From Tricholoma matsutake (lineage: Eukaryota > Basidiomycota > Agaricomycetes > Agaricales > Tricholomataceae): a stretch of DNA of 64,000 nucleotides. Shown here one piece after another: positions 32,261-43,891 of the stretch (its first letter is position 1; each line of letters opens with the position of its first letter). The DNA is taken from assembly GCA_026075535.2 (NCBI GenBank), contig AP026540.1, positions 2,728,001 through 2,792,000 on the forward strand, read 5' to 3'. Position numbers and translations under genes: made by a program. The notes under the pieces are model-generated. The model ran no database searches, was not told the DNA's origin, and saw only the letters and a list, made by a program, of their open reading frames with translations.

Positions 32261-33319
32261 TCATGTCATCCTAACGTTGAAGATGGCACGCACCCTCGTA
32301 AATGTGCCCATTGTCATAAACGTTTCCTTCCTCTTCTTCCCATCAGCACTTCCATACAAGCTCTTCACAGCATCACTCATCCCCGCTTTCCTCTTCGCCT
32401 CTTCTGCCGCAAGACCACTTACCACGGCACGACTAGTAGCCGCGATACTTGGATTCAAGAAAGGCTGGACAGCTTGTTTCTTCGTCGGCGGATCTTGGTC
32501 CTCAGGGGATCCAGCATTCTTCCGCTTCTTACTCTTCTTAGGCGGTTCGAGGAGTCTCCTGTGCTCCATTTTGACGCGCATGGTTTCTTCCTCTTCCTGA
32601 GAGGGATTGATCGTGATGACATCTTCCGCAGGTGAAAACTTCGTCGCACACTGAGGGCAAACCTCAAATTCGGTCTCTGCTTTGTCTCCGTGCTCGTTCT
32701 TCTCCGATTTGGCAATTGACACTGTCTTCAGCCCTGCTTGCGTGAACACACAACCGCATGTAAGCAAATACACGAAGGGCTGGAGACCGTTCATCTCTTT
32801 CATCGAGAGTGGACAAACGAAGGGTGACTGTTCCGTAGAGGAGGATGTAGACTCCGGTGTTCGAGCGGGGTTAGGCGTCAAAGTCAAAGGTTTGACATCC
32901 TAAGAATATTCGACGATAAGAACAAAGTCCAAAAAGACAGTGGGGTTGAGAAACTCACCTTTAAGGATCGAATATGCCCACATATGTTCGCCCCATCTCC
33001 GTACGCCGACTTGTCAAGTAGATACTCTATTATCGAGTCCTTGTTGTACAGCTTCCCCAGCGCACATGAGACAACAGGCTCTAGTAGTTTGCGCTGTATT
33101 CCAGTCAATCCCGGGTTTCGCGCACCAAGATTTTCTGGCTTACCTTTGACAAAGCGCAAAAAAACCACCGGGCTCGCGTTTGGTTAGCTTTGTCGGCTTT
33201 CTCTGCCTGTAAACAAATCATTACAGCCATACCTTGTCAAAAACTAGCACCTGACGTACCTTGGGTTTGTTACGAACTAGATCTCGTCGGTCCGGGATAC
33301 TTCCTCCATCGTTACCCAT
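32261..33319 (-). CDS. RTF2: RTF2, replication termination factor 2 (298 aa, four exons)
   Basis: Exons 33319-33260, 33206-33144, 33093-32959 and 32899-32261; introns of 53, 50 and 58 bp, all GT..AG. The protein begins MGNDGGSIPDRRDLV, as RTF2 proteins do. The atypical RING-like region reads VVSCALGKLYNKDSIIEYLLDK then FVCPLSMKEMNG, CGCVF and EVCPQCATKFSPAEDVITIN, and the end has the conserved SDAVKSLY. The length is close to the human protein (306 aa as I recall). RTF2 acts in the nucleus at stalled or paused replication forks. It has no stop or frameshift. It starts 144 bp from the divergent MED21. Confidence 0.92.
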
Positions 33320-33463
33320 GACTATGAAGGTTATGGTCGAGAGTGAAGGAGCGTGGGAATTCACTAACAGATCAGTCATCGCATTTCTAGCTGTGCAACC
33401 TCCACATCTGCCAGCGACGGCACCTTGTGACGGCACCTTGAAATGCTGCAGGAATTGTCGCAT
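33320..33463. promoter_or_regulatory. Shared RTF2/MED21 intergenic region
   Basis: Only 144 bp separate the two divergent start codons, so both genes must use promoter elements here or inside each other's 5' ends. I see no clear TATA box. It is CpG-rich compared with the transposons around. Confidence 0.6.
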
Positions 33464-34103
33464 ATGGATCGTATTACCCAGCTTCAGGATGAGATACAGC
33501 AGGTGTGGACGAGAAATCTTGTGCATCGGGCAAGGCATTCTCATTCTGGACGATTAGCTCCTTACGATCATGTCTAACTCTATCGGCTACCTCACTTCAC
33601 GATCCAACTTTCTTCAAGTCAGTCCAGAAATTCCGATAACGAAACAAAGGAACCCAGAAAAGTATGATACCCCAGAAGTTTTTGAAGGTGGGCATTTGGT
33701 CATTGAGAGACTTGACTTTGCCTGTGCTGAACGCACGACACAGCTAATAAAAAAGAACTGGTCAACGATCTTGTGGTCAAAGCGAAACAGGTGGAATATT
33801 TGATTAAATCTCTGCCAGAACCGGAGCCGGAGGAGGTCCAAGTATGTACACTCATATTAGTCTATTGTTAGAGAACTTAGATTCGAATAAGGCGAAACGG
33901 CTTGAAGCTCTGGAGGAAGAAATGACACTGGTCAATGCAGAGTACATACGTGCAGTGAATCGCGCAAGTGCATACTGTTTTTCTTGTTGTTGCGCTTCCC
34001 CTGACTTCAATTATTAGAAGATCTTCACGCACAAGTGAAGGATACCTTGCTCATGATGCTCGTCGACACGGATTCGGATCTGATAAGCGGAAACCCGAGT
34101 TGA
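33464..34103 (+). CDS. MED21: MED21 (Srb7), Mediator middle-module subunit (142 aa, five exons)
   Basis: Exons 33464-33502, 33558-33687, 33744-33841, 33892-33967 and 34018-34103; introns of 50-56 bp; total 429 nt. The protein starts MDRITQLQDEIQQ, the typical Med21 start, then GYLTSRSNFLQ, ELVNDLVVKAKQVEYLIKSL and a C-terminal coiled coil (RLEALEEEMTLVNAEY, AKDLHAQVKDTLL). Med21 pairs with Med7 in the Mediator middle module that links activators to RNA polymerase II. An in-frame ATG at 33443 would add seven residues; I chose the start that matches the family. It looks fully intact. Confidence 0.92.
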
Positions 34104-35969
34104 CGCATCCCTTCTTGGGAAGACGTCCGCTCTTCTTGTCCACGCATTTGTAATCTCCCCATCATGCTGTCCTCAACATGGGACTATCACATTCGACGGC
34201 CAAAGGCCTACGGATATGCGACTCCGAGTCGAAGAGGAAGAAAAAGAAGAGAAGCGTGCGTGCCCTGGCACTTGGATTGCAGGATATCACCTGTTATCAC
34301 ATCGCCATGACGTACTGATAGTATTGGCTGGCGATAGGTCGCTTGCACGTTGGTCAATCCATGGTGCACTGTACAAATAAAAAAAAAAGAATTTGTGTGC
34401 TATGTATGACGCCGGTGGCTTTCCTATGTCCTCAACCAGTCATGCTGTTACAGTGCCTAATGCAGAGAAGCTGGTTCGTGCCGAGACGAGTCGTGCAAGC
34501 ACTTAACCGCTGGCAATTACAATAAATGGATTTTATTTGCACGTAATATACATCATACCAAGTTTTTAAACCCGTCCGCAACCCATCCGTTCAAGTTTTC
34601 TTGCGGACTCATCGCTCTCCCATCAAGGTCTTGAGGCTCGTCTTTTAGTCTGCGTCCGCAAAAGTATCGATCAGCCAGACTGGGGAGTGGAGGAGCCGCT
34701 GTGTAGTAAAGCAGTTTGCTAATCTCCGTCTGCTCTGTTCCCGTTTGGATAGTGTCTTATCAATTTATGTCAGCATCACCTCTGAAGCAGATGGGATATT
34801 GGTGATTTTTGAGTCTGGTGCTCCTTGCCTTGGATCTATGGTGATCTGGATGACTTTATGAGCATCCACCGGTGATTGGAGAGGTTGTTGGACGTGGGCT
34901 GGGCCTCTGAACGCATATTCAAAATCCGGAATGCTACACTTTTATGAATAACGTTCGAGTTGGCGATGTCTCCCTAACCATTCGTTAGCGAAGCGACCTC
35001 TCTTACGGCCTCACTACGGATTTAGGCCTCCGTCTTCAGAGCCTTGGCGGCCGGAACGACAGCCTAAGGATAACTCACTTCCAATTTGCCCAAACTAAGA
35101 GAGCTCGATCTCCTTTCCCTGATGGACAAGCAAGTCGTAACGAAACTAGTTGCGTGTCACGATGCTATCAAAAAAGATGATGCATATGATGAATAGCAAG
35201 TTTGTCTCCGCTTCTTGTCTCTTGAATTGGAACAGACTAGCGGGTCGAACATCCATCATGGGGAGTGGACAGTTGATTTCTTCTGGGTGTTACTGGATGC
35301 ATTGGGTGTAGTCAATACTCTCATCGCAACATTGCCTAAGTGAGGCGAAACACATGATGATCCCTAAATGGAATACTGACGAAGAATACAATTGAAGTAG
35401 ATCGAGATTCGACTGTCATCTACATCATTGTTGTCTGGAGACTAGCAATGCCTGCGATCGCGCCGGGTTCCACGGCCTTGAGTCAGAACTTCTGTGCTAT
35501 GCCGTTCTGTTCTCTTTCTCTTCTTACTTGACAACCTCTGGCATAGTCTATTGTCTCATTTAGGATATTTCCGATTTTGCAAATAGTTCACGAATATATA
35601 ATATTCAGCGGAATGGAATCCGATTGGCTAGGATAGGTCACGTGACTAGGGTAAACTCGAAATATCGCAAAACAACAAATGCATGGGAATATGACAATAG
35701 ATATCAACACAGTTGTCATAATCATGATCCTGATCAACATCCGCGGCACCTGTTCGTTTAGAGCTACAGCTTTATTTCTATCTGTTTCAATGACTGACAT
35801 GTTGTGAGCCAAAAATATCGGTAATACTAACATCAGAAATTGGACAGTTCCACACCTGTTGCCGGTTAAGTACTAAGTACTAACCGCAGCTGGTATAAAG
35901 GGAAAGTGTTGATTACTGACGCCCAAAGATCTATCACGCTCGCTGTCTCATTGCTCAACGTTAGCAGTC
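34104..35969. other. No supported gene; possible old remnants
   Basis: About 1.9 kb between MED21 and the DUF6534 gene. CpG content and codon-like texture at 34900-35340 suggest an old gene remnant, but no frame exceeds about 80 codons and none shows a motif I know. A minus frame at 35588-35833 has one hydrophobic stretch but no other support. Confidence 0.4.
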
Positions 35970-37491
35970 ATGGATCGAGAGTTAAGACTTTTCTCTCGAG
36001 CCGCTAGCGCTGATCCGGGTCAGAATTTGATTCTTGGGTGAATAGTACCAAAGGCTTTATCAGGATACACTGACCAATTCAACATCGCTAGTACCGTGGG
36101 CCCTTTGGTGGGTAACATCGGTTTGTCTTTGGGTATACAGTTTTTGACGCCAAACAAGTTTGTCGCATACCTTCTCAGCTGGGCGCTCTACGGGACGTTG
36201 TCTGTTCAATCATGTCCATAAACTCCATCATTCACTTTTCCTGCTTGAATTCATTTCTGGTGCTTACAGATGTCTATTATTTGGCCTTTCCGAAAGATAA
36301 ACCACTCCACAAATGGCTGGTCCTTGCCGTTTACTTGATCGAAACAGTTGATATCATTATCATGACGTACGACGTAATGGCGGATTTTCGCGACGTTTTC
36401 CATCTGTGGCTTCCCCCAGACCAGAGATCCTCGACCTACCGGATACAATTCTCTTGGCTCAGGATATACATCCTTGGTGCCATTGGTATGGTTGCTCTTC
36501 TGTAAGATTGTTGTCGATGTTTTGACACGCGTTTTAGTCACTTGCATCGTTCAGTTATACTACGCGCGTCATCTTAACTTGCTTCAACGTCCGAGGGCGG
36601 TCACCCTTGCCATCATCGCGGTGAGCTATTCCTCCTCTCGTGTAATGCGTTCAAGTATTGACGACTTCGAAATTAGACTGCCTTTTTACAGTGTTGTGGA
36701 AGTATAGTTTCTGGAGCTTTACAAGCTAAACACAATTTCTACGTGACTGCTGTTCAGAATCAGGTTCCGATTCCAAACTATGTAATTTGGTCACCTTGAT
36801 GCCAAGCGACTGTTGAACTAACCAGCAGGCTAGATTTTTGGAGCCGCTAGCGTTATATGCAGCATAACAGTCTCAGCGGCCATGACACACGAAGTAACAA
36901 ATTTATTTTCTTGATGCCTGTATTCCGCTGAACTGTCCACGATAGTTGATGTATCAAGATACGGAGTGGAAAAAGAGACATCCTTTCCTTCCGAAGCTCA
37001 TTCGTGTCACAATTGAGACCGGAATAGTAGCTGGTAAAACTGTCTGTTCATTCCTTCGAATGCTGGCTAATAAAGATGTCAATTCTTCAGCACTGGCTGC
37101 TGTATCCTATTTTGTCCTCTTCTTCACCCGTGCCCACGCGCTGAACTTGATGATTCCAGCCCTCGTCCTTAGCAAGATATATGCTAATTCGCTATTAGTA
37201 GTGTTCAATAGTCGCATGAATATCATCCGAGGGCGTATACCGGCTGCTGAAGGCCTCGGTTCCCTCGTGTTCCCGAAGACAGAGAACTCTGCTACTTTCC
37301 GTTCAAATGCTAGGGATATACGGACTGAATTGGGGTCCGTACGTTCAGCGGTGATCATTAATATCACTACCACCTCTGTTGTGTCCCGACCAGGTATGGC
37401 CACCACTGTTAGTCTGATTCTAGATCATATCATAATACCATTCTTACTGGCAGACTCGGTACACATTCCAAATGATTGCAAGCCGTACTGA
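35970..37491 (+). CDS. DUF6534 multi-pass membrane protein (362 aa, nine exons)
   Basis: Exons 35970-36037, 36092-36124, 36179-36213, 36270-36485, 36538-36620, 36692-36781, 36834-36893, 36946-37033 and 37076-37491 sum to 1089 nt in one frame. The sequence has several hydrophobic segments and the family landmarks SVQSYVYYLAFPKDK, LIETVDIIIMTYDVM, PKLIRVTIETGIVA and SKIYANSLLVVFNSR. DUF6534 proteins are common in Agaricomycetes and are predicted to span the membrane about seven times; their role is unknown. Two introns (36125, 36214) have weak GTC donors and the 42-bp intron at 37034 could also be read through in frame. Confidence 0.8.
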
Positions 37492-38957
37492 CTTCGCATA
37501 ATCACACGACATTAGTAGTACAACACATCGGAACTCCCCACATATCCTGGCTGCTTGGTCTGTAACTATTCAGATATGTCACAATGTCTACGATGATGGT
37601 CGGAGAATCATTACATGGTCATAAATGACTCATCTGCAACACCAGTAGCTACTAGAGTGATGCATCATGTATTGTAATTCATGATGCAACAAATGTTGTA
37701 ACTACAATACCCCCCAAATGTCCCTTCTAGTTGCACCACTTGGCTCCTACAGGCTATGCACCATGTCCTCATAATGCATCACCCTGCACCACCATCCCTA
37801 TTTCCATGCACCACCATGTCTGTGCACCACCCCCATCCATGCACCACCTCCGGGCCATCTATACACCATCCATGGTTTTCACTGTCTATTCGACCCGGAT
37901 TGCTAAAAATAGACTCGGATGAAGTATGTAACTCGACTCACTGCACATCTATGGTGCCAATCACTTACACACCGCTACTTTTGTACAAACTTTTCTGGTC
38001 CTCCAAAAACAGCCATTTTCTTAATCATCTTGTAGAAACACTCCTTTGAGTGATAAGAAGATATTGTATTGAGGGTTTCTCATTAGCTTCAAAACTGAGT
38101 AAGATATTTTCTCGAGCAGACTTGAGTTTGGTGGGTGGTTACATTTGTGCCTCTACAACTTGTGAAAAGAAGGGTAGTTCTTATCCCTCTGGTATAAACA
38201 CTCTTATATGTGCTTTGAAGAGGTTGTATTGACAGAATGCTGTTATCACAAACACTGGAAGAGAAATGATGGTTTTGTGATGAATGATGGTGTGAACAAC
38301 AAAGTCCAATTATTATTGGTCAAAAGTACGAGCCACTGTTGAGCCACCATCTTAGGAACATGCCAATGTGACTTGTACTTCGTGGAACTAAATTTCTTCA
38401 CCTGTTTCTGGGCATCTGTTGTTCCCACTCTGTAATTATATTATATATATACAATATATAAGCAGAGTCCATCCACTGATGCTCCCATTGCAAGATTGTT
38501 TGCAACTGTACAAAACATGCTAGTCGATGTCTTAAAAAATTGTTTCTAACTGCATGGCAGAGCCTTTTAGGGTTAGAGTTGGGTTAGAGTTTTTTTTTTG
38601 GGCAGCCAGATTGGTGGTTGCACATACATCAGGAAAAAGTGTCTGGGCCATAGCATACTGCCATAGATTGATAGCCATAGGTAGGCTCCAGTGTGCCACA
38701 TATCAATATATGATTACTCCCATTGTGATACCCACTCGATGCCAACCCGATAGTTCCAAGAGATGAGTGGATAGTGCTCAGTAACTGGTTGCATTCATAC
38801 TGAATGTGATAGGGGTTCAGATCATTCATAGTGTTCCACTTATGAGTAGTAGTTGATGTCGGTTCGACACTGCGGTGTAGTGTATAGTGCTTCACATCAG
38901 CAAAACTCCAAGGTTTTACTTTGAACTTTTGCTCCTTTGTCTTTTTGTCAGGGCTTT
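37492..38957. other. No gene seen; simple repeats
   Basis: About 1.5 kb of AT-rich DNA between the DUF6534 gene and the copia element. A T9 run lies near 38591. The frame at 38050-38232 is unsupported. Confidence 0.5.
37727..37870. repeat. Degenerate ATGCACCACC repeat
   Basis: The motif TGCACCACC recurs at irregular spacing, including ATGCACCACCATGTC and CATGCACCACCTCC. It gives a His-rich translation of no significance. Confidence 0.7.
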
Positions 38958-39298
38958 TGTTGAGATTGCACCATGAGTCTCGCTTTTGATGTGTTTGATG
39001 TGTGCTATTTTTAGCATTCCCTTTGATACGCATGGTCAATCCATGGCACAGTCCCCCCTTGTCTTGTTTTTATTCATATCCATCCTTTGTTACACAGAAC
39101 ATATGTTTGGTAGTTACTTTACCACCTCAGTCACTTATACAGAGACTGAGGTGAGCTTCATTAATTACTTATTTATTGATCCTTACTTACTGTACCTACA
39201 GCACGATCTTGATTGTACTAGGTACAGTACACATTAATATAAGTCACTTATACAGAGACTGAGCACAATCTTGATTGTACTAGGATCCACTTTCTACA
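38958..39298 (+). repeat. 5' LTR of the copia element (341 bp)
   Basis: It is about 55 bp longer than the 3' LTR because a segment with 'GTCACTTATACAGAGACTGAG' type sequence and the following 'ATCTTGATTGTACTAGG' is duplicated near its end. Confidence 0.93.
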
Positions 39299-39309
39299 GG
39301 TTATGGGCC
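39299..39309 (+). other. Copia primer binding site (initiator tRNA-Met anticodon arm type)
   Basis: GGTTATGGGCC directly follows the LTR. Its complement, GGCCCATAACC, is the anticodon stem-loop sequence of eukaryotic initiator tRNA-Met, the half-tRNA primer known from Drosophila copia. It is not complementary to a tRNA 3' end. Confidence 0.7.
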
Positions 39310-39507
39310 ACTCCCATCATTTTTAAACAATGGAACAAAGTATCCTAGCCACTCAATGTTCCACTACGTCATATCTTTTTGATCTGTTTCCCCGATCACT
39401 TCATCTCGGATCAGCCCTTTGTCCTTCACAAACCCTGCTTGTCTACCATTGTGTTTCCATATTCTCCCTTTGACAATTTGTCGTCCACTAACCATTGATT
39501 TCCTACC

Positions 39508-42500
39508 ATGGGTACTGGTACTATTGACCCCACATCCATTTCCTTATCAAACTTTCTGTACAATATACGGGGGAGAAGCTTGACAAACTCAAATCTAATT
39601 ACAAAGAATGGTGCGAGGAAATCATTATTGCTTTATCTCTAAATGGCCTTTACAAGTATGTTATGGGTGATATACCTGAGCCCACCCCTACCGAGCTGTG
39701 TGCGCTTGCCAACTGGAGGGTGAATTCCCACCTCGTGGATGCTTTTATTGCATCCAGTGTTTCTTCCTCTGAACAACAATTCCTGGACATGAAGAAGGGC
39801 CCTGAGGTCAATTGGAAGATTCTTCAGGACCGCCATATGCCAGGTTCAGCTTCTGCAACAAGTGCTCTCCATTCAATGCACAAAGGACACACCACTCCCT
39901 GAGACAGCAGAAAAGATTTGTGTGTTAATAGAACGTGCCTTTGCCATGGGTGACATAAAAGCTGACCTCCTCTGCTGCATCACTCTACTCAATTCCCTTA
40001 GTGACAATTTTCCCCATGCCTGCTCCATTATTTCTCAAGACATTGCTGCTTCCTCTATTGAAGCTCCACATGGCTCTAAGGATATCTGGTTATTCCTGGA
40101 GAATGAGCAATCCCTACTTGAGAATGATCACCACAATGATTCTAAAACCCACATTGCCCTTGTGGCATAGCCCAAGCCTTCTAGGTTCCCTAATGCACTG
40201 ACTTGTACCAACACAAACTGTGGGAAGCAGGGGCACACAAAGCAGTACTGCATTAAACCTGGCAGTGGTATGGCTGGGAAGTCACTGGAGGAATTGATCG
40301 CTGCTCGCAAGGTGGCTCGTGAGAAGAAACCACTGCCCACTAGTACCTCCAAGGTTCCTGTCACTGTGAAGGATATTAACAGTTGAGCATTCACTGTCAT
40401 GATCAACTCTGAGGCATCAACCCTGCCTGCACCGGAATTTGCAGGACTTGCTCATGACCCTTTACCTGTTGACTCCCCTGACATCATAGAGTACGAGGGA
40501 TGGCTTGCTGTTGAGGAGGAGCCTACTACCACTGTTGACTAGAAGCACCATACTTTACCTCTCGATGACATTGCTCTCACTGTGGAGTTCCTTAACCAGA
40601 CTCAACACTCACATATTACCTTGGATGATCTCCCCTTTATCATTGACTCTGGGGCAACAGTCCATATATCCTCTGACAGATCTGATTTTCTTAGCCTGCA
40701 CCCCATTCCACCTTGTTTGGTCAAAGGTGTTGGTGGTTCATCTATTGCTGCCATTGGTGTCGGAGATATACAGCTAAGAATAGCCCGGGGCACAACAATT
40801 GTCTTACCTAATGCTCTCTACATCCCAAACTCAGCAGTTCGGCTAATATTGGTGAGCACACTTGCAGATGACTCTAATGCTGTTGCTCATTTTGATGCTG
40901 ACACCTGTTGGGTCACTGACAAATCCTCTGGTGTTTTAATTGCTCGTGGCACCCGCCTCTCCAGGAAACTTTACATGCTTAATATTCCATCAGCCGAGGT
41001 TGATCATGTGCTCGCAGTTCACAAGTCCCATACTCTTGAAACTTGGCATTGCCATCTGGGTCACACAAACTACCAGGCTCTCTGGGATATGGCCAAGAAG
41101 GGTGCTCTCACTGGTGTGCCGCTTGCCTCTTTCCCAAAATTGCCTAAATGTGATTCATGTGTTCTTGGCAAGCAGACAAAAACACCAGTTCCCAAGAAAC
41201 ATCAGGAAGGACTGGGTCATAAAGGGATGAGGAAGCTGGAAAAGGGGTGGGTGGACCTATCTGGGCTGCATGCTGTGGTATCGCGAGCAGGCAACCGTTA
41301 TATCATGGATATAGTAGATGACTACACTTCCTTCCCATGGTCTTCTGAACTCAGAACTTGGGAGCTTGCTCGGGAGAACAAAACTGGACTCAAGGTCAAA
41401 ACCTATATCACTGATAATGGTGAACTTAAATCACTTGAAATGGAGAGCTGGTTGAAGAATAGGGGTACTGATCAATGCTTCATGGCTCCTTACACTTCTG
41501 CACATATGGGCCATGTTGAGCGAATGCATAGAACACTAATGGCTAAAGTGCACACAATGCAAATTTACGCAGGACTGCCCTCTTATCTGTGTGACAAATT
41601 CTACCTCACAGCTGCTCATTTACATGTGAAGACTACAACACATTCCCTTGCAGGCCTAACACCTTGGGAATTATGGTACGAGAGAAAACCTGACTACTCT
41701 TACCTTTGTGAAATTGGATGCAGGGTGTTTGTACTTATCCCCAAGAAGGATGATCCCAAGATTTATGAGTGGTCAATTGAATGTGTCTTGGTAGGTTATG
41801 ACCTGAAATCAAAGTTGTACTGATGTTATGACCATGCCATGCATAAGCTCCATAGCTCATATCATGTCAGATTCCTTGAGAGCTATGATGGCCATTTACT
41901 GCCCCCACCCACCATGCTACAGGAGGATGGAAATATTGACTCCATTGGGAGCTGACCCCCCTTCCTGGGTCCCATTGTACAAAATGATGTTGATGATGAG
42001 TCTGTTCACGATTCTGTTGTCCCTGATGCACATTCTCATAACACAGCCCCGCTGCTACCACCACTGGCCCAGTCAATACATCGATCAACCCACATGATGA
42101 TACCCACTGAGAAGAATCCTAATAGTGGCCCTGCAGTTACCAGAACTGCTGCTGCCATGCATGACTCTCTGGAAAGCACTGCTTGGATCAAGGAGGCATG
42201 GCGGGAATGTCAGGCTGCACTTGTCACTGCCAGATCAGACTATGTTCCAAATCAATCCACCGATCATGATCATGATGTCATTGAAGAACTTTGTCAATCA
42301 TTTCATAATCTTGATCTGGGCAATCAGGTGCATCAACTTCAGGCCCTGATCTCAGAAATGGCGGATTTTGATCTGGAATTGAATTGAACTCATTGAAGGA
42401 GATGGGAGTCTATAAGTTGATACCTTGGTCCGAGGTCCCACCAGGGAAGCATATTAGATGTGGGAAACCTGTCTTCCATATCAAGCGTGATGAAGTGGGC

Positions 42501-43335
42501 ACCACTATCAGGTGGAAGGTATGCCTTGTTTTCAGGGGTCATGAGCAGATTTATGGCAGGGATTACACTAAAACCACCTCACTGACTGCATGCATGGAAT
42601 CTTGGCAAATTCTCCTACACATCGCCACCTCTCTCGGATGGGACACACAACAAATAGATATAAAAACCACTTTTCTCTATGGCTTACTCCCAGATAATGA
42701 AATTCAATATATGCAGCAACCTACAGGATTCGAGGAGCCAGGCAAGGAGGACTGGGTTTGACAGCTCCAGCGTGGCCTGTACGGTATGAAGCAGAGTGGA
42801 CATATTTGGAATCAAACTCTCAATGCACAAATGCTCAATTGGGGATTCACCTGTCTTTCTTGCAAATCCTGTGTCTATTACTGCAAAACCAACACTGGTA
42901 TGATAATTGCTGCTGTCCACATTGACAATTATTTAGTTATCACAGACACAAAGGACATTTTAAAATCAAATGCATGAGGTATGGACTATATCTGAATTGG
43001 GGACAGCACACTTTATTATGGGTATTGCTGTCACCTGGGACTGGGACATGCATACCGTAGTGCTCTCACAAACCACACTTATTGACAAAATTGTGGAACA
43101 ATTTGGTCAAAAGGATGCTCACCCAGTTTCTGTTCCCCTATAGCCTGGTTCGAAACTATGATGCCTTGATCAGCAAACCATGTTGCTGGACACCAGGAAC
43201 ACTCTTGCCAAACTCCCTTACCACTCTCTTATTGGATGTTTGCTTTACTTGGCAATATCTACTTGTCCTGATATTTCATATGCAGTACAACAGCTCTCTC
43301 AGTATCTCGACTCATACTCGCTTGAGCACTGGAAT
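39508..43335 (+). pseudogene. Copia gag, protease, integrase and most of RT
   Basis: The ATG at 39508 begins gag, which changes frame near 39560 and 39860. The zinc finger near 40200 is the variant CTNTNCGKQGHTKQYC. Protease: IIDSGATVHISS. Integrase: HCHLGH..CDSC zinc finger, core DLSGL, TDNGEL and HVERMHRTL. RT: QIDIKTTFLYG, RGLYGMKQSG and HIDN where active copia has YVDD. Stops occur at 40168, 40384, 40540, 41821, 42385, 42760 and 42975. Copy B cuts it at 43336 within the RT/RNase H linker (YSLEHWN); the frame resumes at 49388. Confidence 0.9.
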
Positions 43336-43761
43336 TGTAAGGGGACTAGGGAGGTGCCCTGTGTGTTTTTCCTATTTTTTATGTTCGTCCTATATTTTTC
43401 CCCACCTCATTTCCTTCTATTCTTCATTTTCTATGATTTTTCTGGATTTTATTACTAATTTTCCCTTGCTATCATGTTTGTACATGTTGACACTTTTATA
43501 TTTAGAGGCGGAGAACCCCTTCCGACACATACCCCTTGGTATGATGTCATTCGGCAGCCTTGATCTGCCTATCTCCGCCTTTTTCTATTTTTAGGTTATA
43601 TTTGATTTTTGTCGTCTTCACATATACTGGGCATCAGCAAGGGGATCCTTAGAGTTTTCTCTTCGGATTTCCCTTTGCTAGGTGCGCCCCCAATCCCTGT
43701 ATTATGTAGCATAATTTTAACTTCGGATTTCCCTTTGCTAGAGGCTTAGGTTGCCCTTATA
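43336..43761 (+). repeat. 5' LTR of copy B (426 bp)
   Basis: TGTAAGGGGACTAGG..GGTTGCCCTTATA. ATATAC (43622-43627) lies 29 bp before AGAGTTTTCT (43651-43660), which is complementary to the primer site beyond the LTR. The motif TTTCCCTTTGCTAG occurs twice near the end. Confidence 0.96.
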
Positions 43762-43763
43762 GT

Positions 43764-43773
43764 AGAAAACTCT
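43764..43773 (+). other. Primer binding site of copy B (self-priming type)
   Basis: AGAAAACTCT starts 2 bp after the LTR and is complementary over 10 nt to AGAGTTTTCT at 43651-43660, the inferred transcript start. Copy A has the same pair. Confidence 0.6.
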
Positions 43774-43891
43774 CCCCTAAGGCCCGAAAATCGCGAACGC
43801 GCTGCCCAAAATAGGCAGGTACGGACTGGACGACGCTTCCCAAAGCTCCACAGAGTCCCTACACACTGTTCCAGATACTCTCGCCTTTATT

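Noticed and set aside
33842..33875. A 34-bp intron in MED21 ending at GTTAGAG
   Set aside because: Too short for these introns and less consistent with Med21; the 50-bp version ending at 33891 keeps the frame and the family sequence.
37731..38049. His/Pro-rich frames at the CACC repeats as a gene
   Set aside because: They follow the repeat composition; two overlapping frames look alike and no motif is present.
38565..38600. TTAGGG-like sequence (TTTTAGGGTTAGAG) as an interstitial telomere
   Set aside because: Only one or two imperfect units; no array.
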